Position numbers and translations under genes: made by a program. Shown here piece by piece: positions 17,038 through 24,772 of a stretch of 64,000 bases of DNA. Source of the DNA: Kerstersia gyiorum (GTDB lineage Bacteria > Pseudomonadota > Gammaproteobacteria > Burkholderiales > Burkholderiaceae_B); the NCBI RefSeq assembly GCF_004216755.1, contig NZ_SGWZ01000003.1, forward strand, positions 62,001-126,000, read 5' to 3'. The stretch's first letter is position 1. Each line of letters opens with the position of its first letter. The notes beneath the pieces were generated by a model that did not search any database, had not been told where the DNA came from, and worked only from the letters and a program-made list of their open reading frames with translations.

Positions 17038-18756
17038 ATGATCCACCACAAACCCTACCTGATGCCGCGCCTGCTCGGCCTGGCCCTGGCTGCCTGTGCC
17101 ATGGCGGCCAGCGCCGCCGACCAGCCGCAACGCCCCAATATCCTTTTGATCGTCGCCGACGACCTCGGTTATTCCGACATCGGTGCCTTCGGCGGGGAAA
17201 TCGCCACGCCGAATCTCGATGCGCTGGTTCAGGATGGCGTGGCGCTGACCGACTTCTATGCGTCGCCCTTTTGTTCTCCCACCCGTGCCATGCTGATGTC
17301 TGGCGCGGATAATCACCAGGTCGGCTTTGGCAGCATGGCCGAACTGCTGACACCGCAACAGCGTAGCCTGCCAGGCTACGAAGGCTACCTGAGCGATCGC
17401 GCGCTGCCCTTTCCTGTCGTGCTGCAGGACGCCGGCTACCGCACCTACATGGCCGGTAAATGGCATTTGGGCGTCAAGGAAGAATTTTCACCGCCGCAAC
17501 GCGGCTTTGATCAGTCCTATGCCCTGATGCACGGCGGCGCCAGCCACTACGACCAGAGCGGCATCATCACGTTTGACGCGGACAAGGCACCCGTCGCCCT
17601 GTACCGGGAGAACGGCAAGGAAGTCCAGCTGCCGGACGACTTCTATTCCAGCGAGTTCTTCGCATCGCGCCTGCTGTCCTATATCGACGCCGACCAGCGC
17701 AAGGACCAACCCTTCTTTGCCTACCTGGCCTTTACCGCACCGCACTGGCCGCTCCAGGCGCCGGACGAATACATCCGCAAATACGAAGGCCGCTACGACG
17801 CCGGCTATGACGTGCTGCGCGAGGAACGCCTGGCACGCATGAAAAAGCTGGGCCTCGTGCCCCAGGACATGCAAGGCTATGTCGGTAACCCGGCCTGGCC
17901 GCGCTGGAAAGACTTGAGCCCGGAGCAGCAACGCGTGGAAAGCCGGCGCATGGCCGTCTATGCCGCCATGGTCGAAGCCATGGATGCCCAGATCGGACGG
18001 GTCATCGACCATCTGAAGCAAACCGGCCAGTATGACAATACAGTCGTCATTTTCATGTCCGACAACGGTGCGGACGGGAATACCGTGCTGGACGAAGGCG
18101 CGACCCGCGCCTGGGCCCACAAGCATCGCGACAACAGCTACGAGAATACCGGCAGGCCGGGCTCTTTCGTGGAATACGGGCCAGGCTGGGCGCAGCTTGG
18201 TTCCACCCCGTTCAACCTCTACAAGGCGTTCATGTATGAAGGCGGCATTTCCGTGCCCAGCATCGTGCGCCTGCCTGGCGGCAAACGCCAAGGTGAATTC
18301 GTTCGCGCCCCTGCGCACGTGACCGACGTGGCGCCCACCATCCTGGCACTGGCGCAGGTCGAACAGCCCGGCGAGCAATATCGCGGCCGTGATATCGTCC
18401 CCATGCAAGGACGCTCCATGGTGGATATGCTGGCCGGCCGCAGCGACAGCGTGCACGATACCTTCCGCCAGGGCTGGGAGCTGAATGGCCGTCGCGCCAT
18501 GCGCGTGGGCGACTGGAAAATCGTTTACGCCAATGCCCCCTGGGGCAAGGACCGCTGGGAACTGTTCAATATCGCCGCCGACCGCGCCGAACTGAAAGAC
18601 CTGGCCGCCGAGCACCCGGACAAGCTCAAGGAAATGATTTCGGAGTATGAGCAATATGCCAACCGCAACGGCGTCATGGATTTCGAAGGGCTGGCGTCCC
18701 GCCCGGGCTACAGCAACAGCCTGAATTACTACAAGGACCTCGATGAAAGCCTCTGA
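17038..18756 (+). CDS. atsA: Secreted arylsulfatase
   Basis: A 572-residue type-I sulfatase. A Sec signal peptide (residues 1-27, hydrophobic core LLGLALAACAMAASA, likely cut after ASA-A) points to the periplasm. The mature part begins with the metal-site stretch RPNILLIVADDLGYSDIGAFGG. The formylglycine motif C-S-P-T-R starts at C79 (FCSPTRAMLMSG), so the enzyme is of the Cys type matured by FGE. Other hallmarks: YMAGKWHLG near residue 140, FMSDNGADGN near residue 340, and the C-terminal RVGDWKIVYAN. It hydrolyses aryl sulfate esters to phenol and sulfate. The FGE gene overlaps its end by 14 bp. Its place inside a phenol pathway suggests phenyl sulfate as substrate (inference). Confidence 0.94.
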   Translation: MIHHKPYLMPRLLGLALAACAMAASAADQPQRPNILLIVADDLGYSDIGAFGGEIATPNLDALVQDGVALTDFYASPFCSPTRAMLMSGADNHQVGFGSMAELLTPQQRSLPGYEGYLSDRALPFPVVLQDAGYRTYMAGKWHLGVKEEFSPPQRGFDQSYALMHGGASHYDQSGIITFDADKAPVALYRENGKEVQLPDDFYSSEFFASRLLSYIDADQRKDQPFFAYLAFTAPHWPLQAPDEYIRKYEGRYDAGYDVLREERLARMKKLGLVPQDMQGYVGNPAWPRWKDLSPEQQRVESRRMAVYAAMVEAMDAQIGRVIDHLKQTGQYDNTVVIFMSDNGADGNTVLDEGATRAWAHKHRDNSYENTGRPGSFVEYGPGWAQLGSTPFNLYKAFMYEGGISVPSIVRLPGGKRQGEFVRAPAHVTDVAPTILALAQVEQPGEQYRGRDIVPMQGRSMVDMLAGRSDSVHDTFRQGWELNGRRAMRVGDWKIVYANAPWGKDRWELFNIAADRAELKDLAAEHPDKLKEMISEYEQYANRNGVMDFEGLASRPGYSNSLNYYKDLDESL

Positions 18757-19879
18757 GCGTCCGGGTAATGGCCTCACGCTGGCGCGCTGCGTACTGGCAG
18801 CCGGACTCCTGGCCGGGCTGGCCGCCCCTCCGCAGGCAGGCGCTGCCACGCCGCTGCCCGCCCCGGCGCCAGCGCATGATTGCCTGGCCTACAGCGGCAT
18901 TCCCGACGGTTTCGGCCCTGCCACGGATAAAGCACCCAACCGCGCCGGCCTGGTTGCCATTCCCGGCGGCCGCTTCCTGATGGGTGCCGACGACGGCTAC
19001 CCTGAAGAAAAACCGGTGCATCCGGTGGCCGTGGCCGGTTTTTTCATAGATCGCCATGAAGTGACCAATGCCCAGTTTGCCCGCTTCGTCGCCGCGACCG
19101 GCTATGTCACCCGTGCCGAACACACTCCAGATCTCCCCCACGGCATCCAGGTGCCCGATGCCTACCGCCAACCGGGTTCAGCGGTTTTCGTCCCACCTGC
19201 CAGGCCATCAGGCGGGCATGCGGGCGCGGGCCACGACCATGACGACCATGGAACAACCGAGCAGCATGGCGCCTATCAATGGTGGGCCTGGGTTCCCGGT
19301 GCAAACTGGCGCCATCCCGGCGGCCCCGACACCGGCATCGAAGGGCTGGAAAACCATCCGGTGGTTCACATCGCCTACGAAGATGCGCAGGCCTATGCCC
19401 GCTGGCTGGGGCGCGATCTGCCGACCGAAGCGCAGTGGGAATATGCCGCGCGTGGCGGCCTGGAAGGCGCTACCTACCCCTGGGGAAATACGCCGGAACT
19501 GCAAGGCCGCCTGATGGCCAATACCTGGCAAGGCAATTTCCCGGCGCAGAACCTGGTACGTGACGGCTATGCCGGCAGCGCGCCCGTAGGCTGTTTTCCC
19601 GCCAACGGCCATGGCCTGTGGGATGCCGTCGGCAATGTCTGGGAATGGACCCGCGACCCCTGGCGCCCCTACCACGACCCGCAGGCTTCCTCAGAACCCC
19701 CGGCCCAAGCCCACCTCGCGCCTGGCCGCCAGGCTGCCACACGCGTCCTCAAGGGCGGCTCCTTCCTCTGCGCCCCGAATTTTTGCATGCGTTACCGCCC
19801 AGCCTCGCGCCAGCCCCAGGAGGCCGCCATGTCCACCATGCACGTGGGCTTTCGCACTGTCCTCAATCTCGAACCTTGA
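18743..19879 (+). CDS. Formylglycine-generating enzyme (sulfatase-modifying factor)
   Basis: A 378-residue SUMF1/FGE-family protein. It oxidises the sulfatase active-site Cys to formylglycine with O2 and Cu(I). The catalytic pair C343 and C348 is present in GGSFLCAPNFCMRYRP, the same C-x4-C spacing as in authentic FGEs, followed by the STMHVGFR end. Other family stretches: FLMGADDGYPEEKPVHPVAV near residue 78, HEVTNAQFARFV, LPTEAQWEYAARGG near residue 226 and GNVWEWTRDPW near residue 297. An N-terminal hydrophobic segment (LARCVLAAGLLAGLAAPPQAGA) looks like a signal peptide, suggesting periplasmic maturation of the co-exported sulfatase. Odd: a His-rich insert, GGHAGAGHDHDDH, at residues 157-169. 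Confidence 0.94.
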   Translation: MKASERPGNGLTLARCVLAAGLLAGLAAPPQAGAATPLPAPAPAHDCLAYSGIPDGFGPATDKAPNRAGLVAIPGGRFLMGADDGYPEEKPVHPVAVAGFFIDRHEVTNAQFARFVAATGYVTRAEHTPDLPHGIQVPDAYRQPGSAVFVPPARPSGGHAGAGHDHDDHGTTEQHGAYQWWAWVPGANWRHPGGPDTGIEGLENHPVVHIAYEDAQAYARWLGRDLPTEAQWEYAARGGLEGATYPWGNTPELQGRLMANTWQGNFPAQNLVRDGYAGSAPVGCFPANGHGLWDAVGNVWEWTRDPWRPYHDPQASSEPPAQAHLAPGRQAATRVLKGGSFLCAPNFCMRYRPASRQPQEAAMSTMHVGFRTVLNLEP

Positions 19880-19901
19880 CAGCAACAACAGGAACTTAGC
19901 C

Positions 19902-20684
19902 ATGGACCAGCAGCAGATCCAGACTCTCGGCGCCGAACTCTACCAGGCCTTGCGCCAGCGCCAGGTCATCGCCCCCTTGACCGAACGTCATCCGGACATA
20001 AGCATCGAAGATGCCTACGCCGTCCAGCAGGCCATGCAGGCCCTGCGCCTGGCCAGCGGCGAGCGCGTGGTCGGCAAGAAAATCGGCGTAACCAGCCAGG
20101 CCGTGATGAACATGCTGGGCGTCTACCAGCCGGACTTCGGTTGGTTGACCGATGGCATGGTCTACAACGAAGGCGAACCCATTGCTGCCGCCAGCCTGAT
20201 CCAGCCCAAGGCGGAAGGTGAAATCGCCTTTGTGCTGAAGAAAACCCTAAAGGGGCCGGGCATTACCGCTGCCGACGTGCTGGCTGCGACCGAAGGCGTC
20301 ATGGCCTGCTTCGAAATTGTCGATTCCCGTATCCGCGACTGGAAGATCAAGATCCAGGACACAGTGGCCGACAACGCGTCCTGCGGCGTATTCGTGCTGG
20401 GCGACCGCCTGGTCGATGTGCGCGACGTGGATCTATATACCTGCGGCATGGTCCTGGAGAAAAACGGCGAGATCGTGGCAACTGGCGCAGGCGCAGCGGC
20501 CCTGGGCCATCCAGCCAATGCCGTGGCCTGGCTGGCCAATACGCTGGGACGCCTGGGCATCGCCCTGGAGGCCGGCGAGGTCATCCTGTCCGGTTCACTG
20601 GCAGCCATGGTGCCGGTCCAGGCGGGCGACAACCTGCGCGTCACCATCGGCGGCATCGGCGGTTGCTCGGTCCGTTTCGTTTGA
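19902..20684 (+). CDS. dmpE: 2-Oxopent-4-enoate (2-hydroxypentadienoate) hydratase
   Basis: A 260-residue member of the hydratase/decarboxylase family. It adds water to 2-hydroxypenta-2,4-dienoate to give 4-hydroxy-2-oxovalerate. The ATG at 19902 (MDQQQIQTLGAELYQALRQ) gives the family N-terminus; the longer frame upstream belongs to an alternative reading of the FGE gene. Metal-binding region: PKAEGEIAFVLKKTLKGPG near residue 105, ACFEIVDSRIRDWKIKIQDTVADNAS near residue 137. The paralogous decarboxylase dmpH follows 97 bp later. In classic dmp operons dmpF and dmpG lie between these genes; here they are absent. Confidence 0.94.
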   Translation: MDQQQIQTLGAELYQALRQRQVIAPLTERHPDISIEDAYAVQQAMQALRLASGERVVGKKIGVTSQAVMNMLGVYQPDFGWLTDGMVYNEGEPIAAASLIQPKAEGEIAFVLKKTLKGPGITAADVLAATEGVMACFEIVDSRIRDWKIKIQDTVADNASCGVFVLGDRLVDVRDVDLYTCGMVLEKNGEIVATGAGAAALGHPANAVAWLANTLGRLGIALEAGEVILSGSLAAMVPVQAGDNLRVTIGGIGGCSVRFV

Positions 20685-20731
20685 ACACCCCATACTGCCG
20701 CCCCCTTTTTCCCTGCCTTGCATTACGGCTG

Positions 20732-20751
20732 CCTGCCGGATCTCCGGCAGG
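20732..20751 (+). repeat. Perfect hairpin between dmpE and dmpH
   Basis: CCTGCCGGA-TC-TCCGGCAGG is a 9-bp perfect stem with a 2-nt loop in the 97-bp gap where dmpFG would normally be. It shares the GCCTGCCG/CGGCAGGC arms with the hairpin at 13908-13928, so it may be a copy of a short palindromic repeat. It has no T tract, so it is not a typical terminator. Confidence 0.55.
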
Positions 20752-20781
20752 CCATCACTCTGAACATAGAAGGAAGACGAC

Positions 20782-21570
20782 ATGGCCCTGAACCCCGAAA
20801 CCATCGCCCAACTGGCCGAGCACCTGGAAACCTGCCAGCTGGAAGCCCGCGACACGCCAAAGATCACCAATGACCACCCTGACATGGACTGGGATGACGC
20901 CTACGCCATCCAGGATGAAATCCTGCGCCGCAAGCTGGCCCGGGGTGCGCGAGTGGTCGGCCTGAAAGCCGGCCTGACCTCTCATGCGAAGATGAAGCAG
21001 ATGGGCGTGGAAACCCCGGTATTCGGCTTCCTGGTGGACGAGTACAGCGTGCCGGAAGGCGCCGAAATCAAGACCAGCGACCTGATCCACCCGAAAGTCG
21101 AGCCGGAAATCGCTTTCGTGCTCAAGCATGCGCTCAAGGGGCCGGGCTGCCATATCGGCGCTGTACTGGCTGCCACCGAATTCGTCCTGCCCGGCATTGA
21201 AGTCATAGACAGCCGCTACCGCGACTTCAAGTTCGACCTCAAGAGCGTGGTGGCCGACAACACCTCGGCAGCACGCTTCGTCGTGGGCGGCCAGGCGTTG
21301 CGGCCGGACCAGACCGACCTGCGCACGGTCGGCATCGTGCTCGAAAAAAATGGCGAACCGGTCGCGCTGGGCGCAGGCGCAGCAGTGCTGGGCCACCCGG
21401 CAGCCGCCATCGCCATGCTGGCCAATCACCTGGGCAAGAAGGGCCAGGAAATCCCTGCGGGCAGCCTGATCCTTTCCGGTGGCGTCACGGAAGCCGTCGC
21501 CGTCGCCGCCGGCGATCACGTCTGCCTGCGTGTGCACGGCATGGGCAGCGTCTCGCTGCGCTTTGCCTAA
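20782..21570 (+). CDS. dmpH: 4-Oxalocrotonate decarboxylase
   Basis: A 262-residue paralogue of DmpE, in the same family. It decarboxylates 2-oxo-3-hexenedioate (4-oxalocrotonate keto form) to 2-hydroxypenta-2,4-dienoate and forms a complex with the hydratase DmpE. Typical stretches: VVGLKAGLTSHAKMKQMGVETPVFGFL near residue 55, HPKVEPEIAFVLKHALKGPGCH near residue 107 and EVIDSRYRDFKFDLKSVVADNTS near residue 140. A weak AGAAGGAAGA ribosome site precedes the ATG. dmpI follows 93 bp downstream. Confidence 0.94.
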   Translation: MALNPETIAQLAEHLETCQLEARDTPKITNDHPDMDWDDAYAIQDEILRRKLARGARVVGLKAGLTSHAKMKQMGVETPVFGFLVDEYSVPEGAEIKTSDLIHPKVEPEIAFVLKHALKGPGCHIGAVLAATEFVLPGIEVIDSRYRDFKFDLKSVVADNTSAARFVVGGQALRPDQTDLRTVGIVLEKNGEPVALGAGAAVLGHPAAAIAMLANHLGKKGQEIPAGSLILSGGVTEAVAVAAGDHVCLRVHGMGSVSLRFA

Positions 21571-21663
21571 GGCTTCCCGCCCCCTTTCCCCAGTCCGGGG
21601 CCGGCCTGCGCCCGCCCCGGGGCTACCGGCCTCAGATGATCTTTCACTCTGACAGGAGATGCC

Positions 21664-21855
21664 ATGCCATTTGCACAAATCCATATTCTCGAAGGCCGCA
21701 CCGAAGCACAGAAAAAGGCGGTGATCGAGAAAGTCACCCAGGCACTGGTGGAGGCACTCGACGCCCCTGTCGCCAATGTGCGTGTCTGGATTCAGGAAGT
21801 CCCCAAGGAAAACTGGGGCATCGCAGGCGTCAGCGCGAAAGAGCTAGGACGCTGA
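21664..21855 (+). CDS. dmpI: 4-Oxalocrotonate tautomerase
   Basis: A 63-residue tautomerase subunit (active as a hexamer) that converts the enol form of 4-oxalocrotonate to the keto form taken by DmpH. After removal of Met the catalytic Pro-1 is present, as are Arg-11 (ILEGRT) and Arg-39 (NVRVWI) of the known active site. CAGGAGATG-type ribosome site (ACAGGAGATGCC). It closes the catabolic block; a 10-bp-stem hairpin lies 26 bp downstream. Confidence 0.95.
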   Translation: MPFAQIHILEGRTEAQKKAVIEKVTQALVEALDAPVANVRVWIQEVPKENWGIAGVSAKELGR

Positions 21856-21880
21856 CACGCCCCCCGTCCAGTCTGGATTC

Positions 21881-21904
21881 GGCAGGGACCATCCGGTCCC
21901 TGCC
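21881..21904 (+). terminator. Hairpin after dmpI
   Basis: GGCAGGGACC-ATCC-GGTCCCTGCC is a perfect 10-bp stem with a 4-nt loop, 26 bp after the dmpI stop. No T tract follows, so it may act as a Rho-assisted end or an mRNA 3' stabiliser for the atsA-dmpI transcript. Confidence 0.55.
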
Positions 21905-21991
21905 TGCGCTAATATTCCAGAATCTGGCACAGGTTGTGTCAGCGAGAAACACGGCGCTCAGCCTGTCCTCAGACTCAAAGGAACCCCTTGT

Positions 21992-23269
21992 ATGCGTCCC
22001 ATATCCTCCTGTGCATTACTTGCAATAATCACACTGGCAGGCTGCGCGACAGGCACACAACCCCGTTCCCTCAGCCTGCAGGAAGCGTCGGCCTTCGAGC
22101 AAACATTATTGGCCAGAGCGCCCGCGACGCCTGTCCACCCGCCCCCCACCTTTGTCCAGCCCATTAACAAGCAGGAACGGTGCCTGCTGCCATCGACGCC
22201 ACAACAATCGGCCAGCCCGAACTTTCGCGCATACTGGGACGGCGGCTGCCAGAACGGCTATGCCCATGGCCTGGGCCGCGACATCGCCATATCAGACACC
22301 CAGCATATCGAACAGATTACCGTCCACAACGGCAACGGCGATAACCTGTCTCAACCCGCCATCACCTACGATTTCGTCAACGACCACGTTACCTACAGCC
22401 TGAACGGCAACATTCCTGGTTCTGCCAGCTTTCTGCAGGAAAGGTTTCGCAATGACATCAGCGGCTTTGATGTCGTGCAGATAATGGGCAAACAGGATGG
22501 CCAAGGCCGGCTGGTCGCCCTATCCAGCGGCCCATTCCAGTCTGCCCGGACCTTTCTGAACAGCGACGGCAAGATCCTCTATCGTTTCCAGGACAATAGC
22601 GCAGCGCCCGCCCTATCGCCCCAGGCCATCGTCCTCCTGGCAGACACCCAAGATCCCGTCACCCAGGCACCAGGCGGGATTCTCATTGTCCGTCTTGCCA
22701 ACGGCGCATTCATTTATCTCAAACTGGGCGGGCCTGTGCTCGAACCCATCAAGCTGCCCCCTGAATATGTCGCGAACCGCCAAGCCAAATTCCAGGCAGT
22801 TCAGGACGCCCTCCCATCCATCCAGGCCGACATTGAGCAAGTACGGCAACTGGAACGCAATTACCTGTTTCGCGCTTGCAGCACAGGCTATCACCTGAAG
22901 GAACTGGATCCTGTCACCGCCCAGAAAATCTGTACCTGGCGCGATCAATTTCGTGCCCCATACGCCAGGGCAGCAGAGCAATACCGTCAGGAACAGGAAA
23001 ACCAGCGTCAACAAGCGGCCCTCGCTGCGCAGCAACACTTGCTCCAACAACAATTGGCCCAACAACAGCAATGGCAGCAACAGCAACAATGGCAGAGCGA
23101 GCTGGACCAGCTGAACCAGGCCAGCCGCGAGCTATACCAGCAAAGCCAGCAACTGCTGCAGAACCAGATCAACCAGCCCATGCCCCAGGCTGCCAGTATC
23201 CCGTCCCCCGGCAACAGCAGCACCATCACCTGCATCAATACCGGACCAGTGACAAACTGCCGCTATTGA
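21992..23269 (+). CDS. Lipoprotein with MORN-like motif and Gln-rich tail, unknown function
   Basis: I do not recognise this 425-residue protein. The N-terminus is a lipoprotein signal (MRPISSCALLAIITLAGCATG, lipobox L-A-G-C with Cys18). Around residues 70-90 a stretch YWDGGCQNGYAHGLGRD resembles one MORN repeat (GG..NG.AHG.G). The middle part (about 100-290) is a beta-rich unknown domain. Residues about 300-385 are a helical, Gln-dominated region (QQHLLQQQLAQQQQWQQQQ) likely to form a coiled coil, followed by NQ/PS-rich sequence ending TCINTGPVTNCRY. AAGGA lies 10 bp before the ATG. It follows dmpI by 136 bp and converges on livF. Role in aromatic metabolism is doubtful. Confidence 0.7.
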   Translation: MRPISSCALLAIITLAGCATGTQPRSLSLQEASAFEQTLLARAPATPVHPPPTFVQPINKQERCLLPSTPQQSASPNFRAYWDGGCQNGYAHGLGRDIAISDTQHIEQITVHNGNGDNLSQPAITYDFVNDHVTYSLNGNIPGSASFLQERFRNDISGFDVVQIMGKQDGQGRLVALSSGPFQSARTFLNSDGKILYRFQDNSAAPALSPQAIVLLADTQDPVTQAPGGILIVRLANGAFIYLKLGGPVLEPIKLPPEYVANRQAKFQAVQDALPSIQADIEQVRQLERNYLFRACSTGYHLKELDPVTAQKICTWRDQFRAPYARAAEQYRQEQENQRQQAALAAQQHLLQQQLAQQQQWQQQQQWQSELDQLNQASRELYQQSQQLLQNQINQPMPQAASIPSPGNSSTITCINTGPVTNCRY

Positions 23270-23291
23270 AGGCACACAGCAGGAACGGAAG

Positions 23292-23990
23292 CTATACGCC
23301 CAGATACCGACTCGCCAGCCCCGCTTCCTGCTGCAGCGCGGCCGGGCTGCCTGACCACACCACCGTGCCCTTCTCTACGATGTAGTGGCGGTCGACCAGC
23401 GTAGCCATTTCCGGCAGGTTCTTGTCTATCACCAGAATCGTCTGCCCCTCCGTCTTGAGCTGACGCAGGCATGACCAGATTTCCTGCCGGATCAGCGGTG
23501 CCAGGCCTTCGGTCGCCTCATCGAGAATCAGCAAATGCGGGTTGGTCATCAGAGCCCGCCCTACCACCAGCATCTGCTGTTCACCGCCCGACAAAGTGCG
23601 GGCCGACTGCTTGCGCCGCTCCAGCAGGCGAGGAAACAGCGCATAGACCCGCTTCAGATCCCAGCTGTCACGCCCCGGTTCGCGCCTGGCCGTCGCCAGC
23701 AGGTTTTCTTCCACCGTCAGCGATCCGAACACGCGCCTGCCTTCTGGAACCAGCCCGACGCCCAGACGCGCCACCACGCTGGGTGCCAGACGCTCCAGCG
23801 GTTTGCCACGAAAACTGACCTGGCCGCCACGTGCAGGCAGCATGCCCATCACGGTCTTGACGGTAGTCGTCTTGCCCATGCCGTTGCGGCCGATCAGGGC
23901 GATCACCTCGCCCTCGCCAGCCTCGAAAGACATGCCGAACAACACCTGGCTGCCGCCATATCCCCCTGCGAGATCCTGAACCGTCAGCAT
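23292..23990 (-). CDS. livF: ABC transporter ATP-binding protein, LivF type
   Basis: A 232-residue ATPase of the branched-chain amino acid/amide-type transporter family. Walker A GRNGMGKTT (about residue 34), signature LSGGEQQMLVVGRALM (about 133) and Walker B LLILDEATEGLAP (about 152) are intact. Its 5' end overlaps livG by 7 bp. Last gene of the operon CoA ligase - binding protein - livH - livM - livG - livF. Such transporters often import aromatic acids rather than amino acids when linked to CoA ligases. Confidence 0.93.
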   Translation of the reverse strand: MLTVQDLAGGYGGSQVLFGMSFEAGEGEVIALIGRNGMGKTTTVKTVMGMLPARGGQVSFRGKPLERLAPSVVARLGVGLVPEGRRVFGSLTVEENLLATARREPGRDSWDLKRVYALFPRLLERRKQSARTLSGGEQQMLVVGRALMTNPHLLILDEATEGLAPLIRQEIWSCLRQLKTEGQTILVIDKNLPEMATLVDRHYIVEKGTVVWSGSPAALQQEAGLASRYLGV

Positions 23991-24772
23991 GTTTCTTCTC
24001 CCAGATAAGCAGCGCGAACATCCGGATGCTGGCGCACGGACACTGGATCACCCGTATGGATGATGCGGCCGTAGACCAGCACGCTGACGCGATCAGCCAG
24101 CGCAAATACGGCATCCATGTCGTGCTCGACCAGCAGAATGCCGTAATCCTGCTTGATTTCCGCCAGCAGCCGGGTCATGCGCGCCGACTCATCCCCGCCC
24201 ATGCCAGCCATCGGTTCGTCCAGCAGCAGCAGGCGCGGCTCACGCGCCAGGGCCACGGCCAGTTCCAGCTGACGTTTCTCGCCATGCGCCAGGTCGGCGG
24301 TACGTGCCAGGGCGCGGTCCGCCAGGCCGACTTTTTCCAGCCAGTGCATGGCACGCTCGTGCATGGCGCCATCGTTACGCGGATTGCGCCACATGCCGAA
24401 GCCGCGCGACTTGAGCAGCATGACGGACAGAATCACGTTTTCCAGCGCATTGAACTCCTGACACAGCTCGGTGATCTGGAATGAGCGCCCCAAGCCCTGA
24501 CGCGCCCTGAGATAAGGCGGCAGGCGCGTGACATCACGCCCTTCGAGTTCGATCACCCCGGCGTCGGGCAGGATTTCGCCGCAGATCTGCGTGATCAGCG
24601 TTGATTTTCCCGCTCCGTTGGGGCCGATAATGGCGTGGATCTCCCCCTTGAAGACGGTCAGGTCCACGCCGTTGGTTGCCTTCACGGCATGAAAAGCCTT
24701 GTGCAAGCCTGCAATGCGCAGCAAGGGAGCTGCGCCATCCTGCCGCTGGTGGTTGTTCTGCTCATTGGCCAT
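23984..24772 (-). CDS. livG: ABC transporter ATP-binding protein, LivG type
   Basis: A 262-residue ATPase with Walker A GPNGAGKST (about residue 52), the LivG-type signature LAHGEKRQLELAVALA (about 158) and Walker B LLLLDEPMAGMG (about 177). The C-terminal VYGRIIHTGDPVSVRQHPDVRAAYLGEE is typical of the LivG/BCA group. It overlaps livM by 11 bp and livF by 7 bp, as in a tightly packed operon. It pairs with LivF to energise uptake through LivH/LivM. Confidence 0.93.
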   Translation of the reverse strand: MANEQNNHQRQDGAAPLLRIAGLHKAFHAVKATNGVDLTVFKGEIHAIIGPNGAGKSTLITQICGEILPDAGVIELEGRDVTRLPPYLRARQGLGRSFQITELCQEFNALENVILSVMLLKSRGFGMWRNPRNDGAMHERAMHWLEKVGLADRALARTADLAHGEKRQLELAVALAREPRLLLLDEPMAGMGGDESARMTRLLAEIKQDYGILLVEHDMDAVFALADRVSVLVYGRIIHTGDPVSVRQHPDVRAAYLGEETC

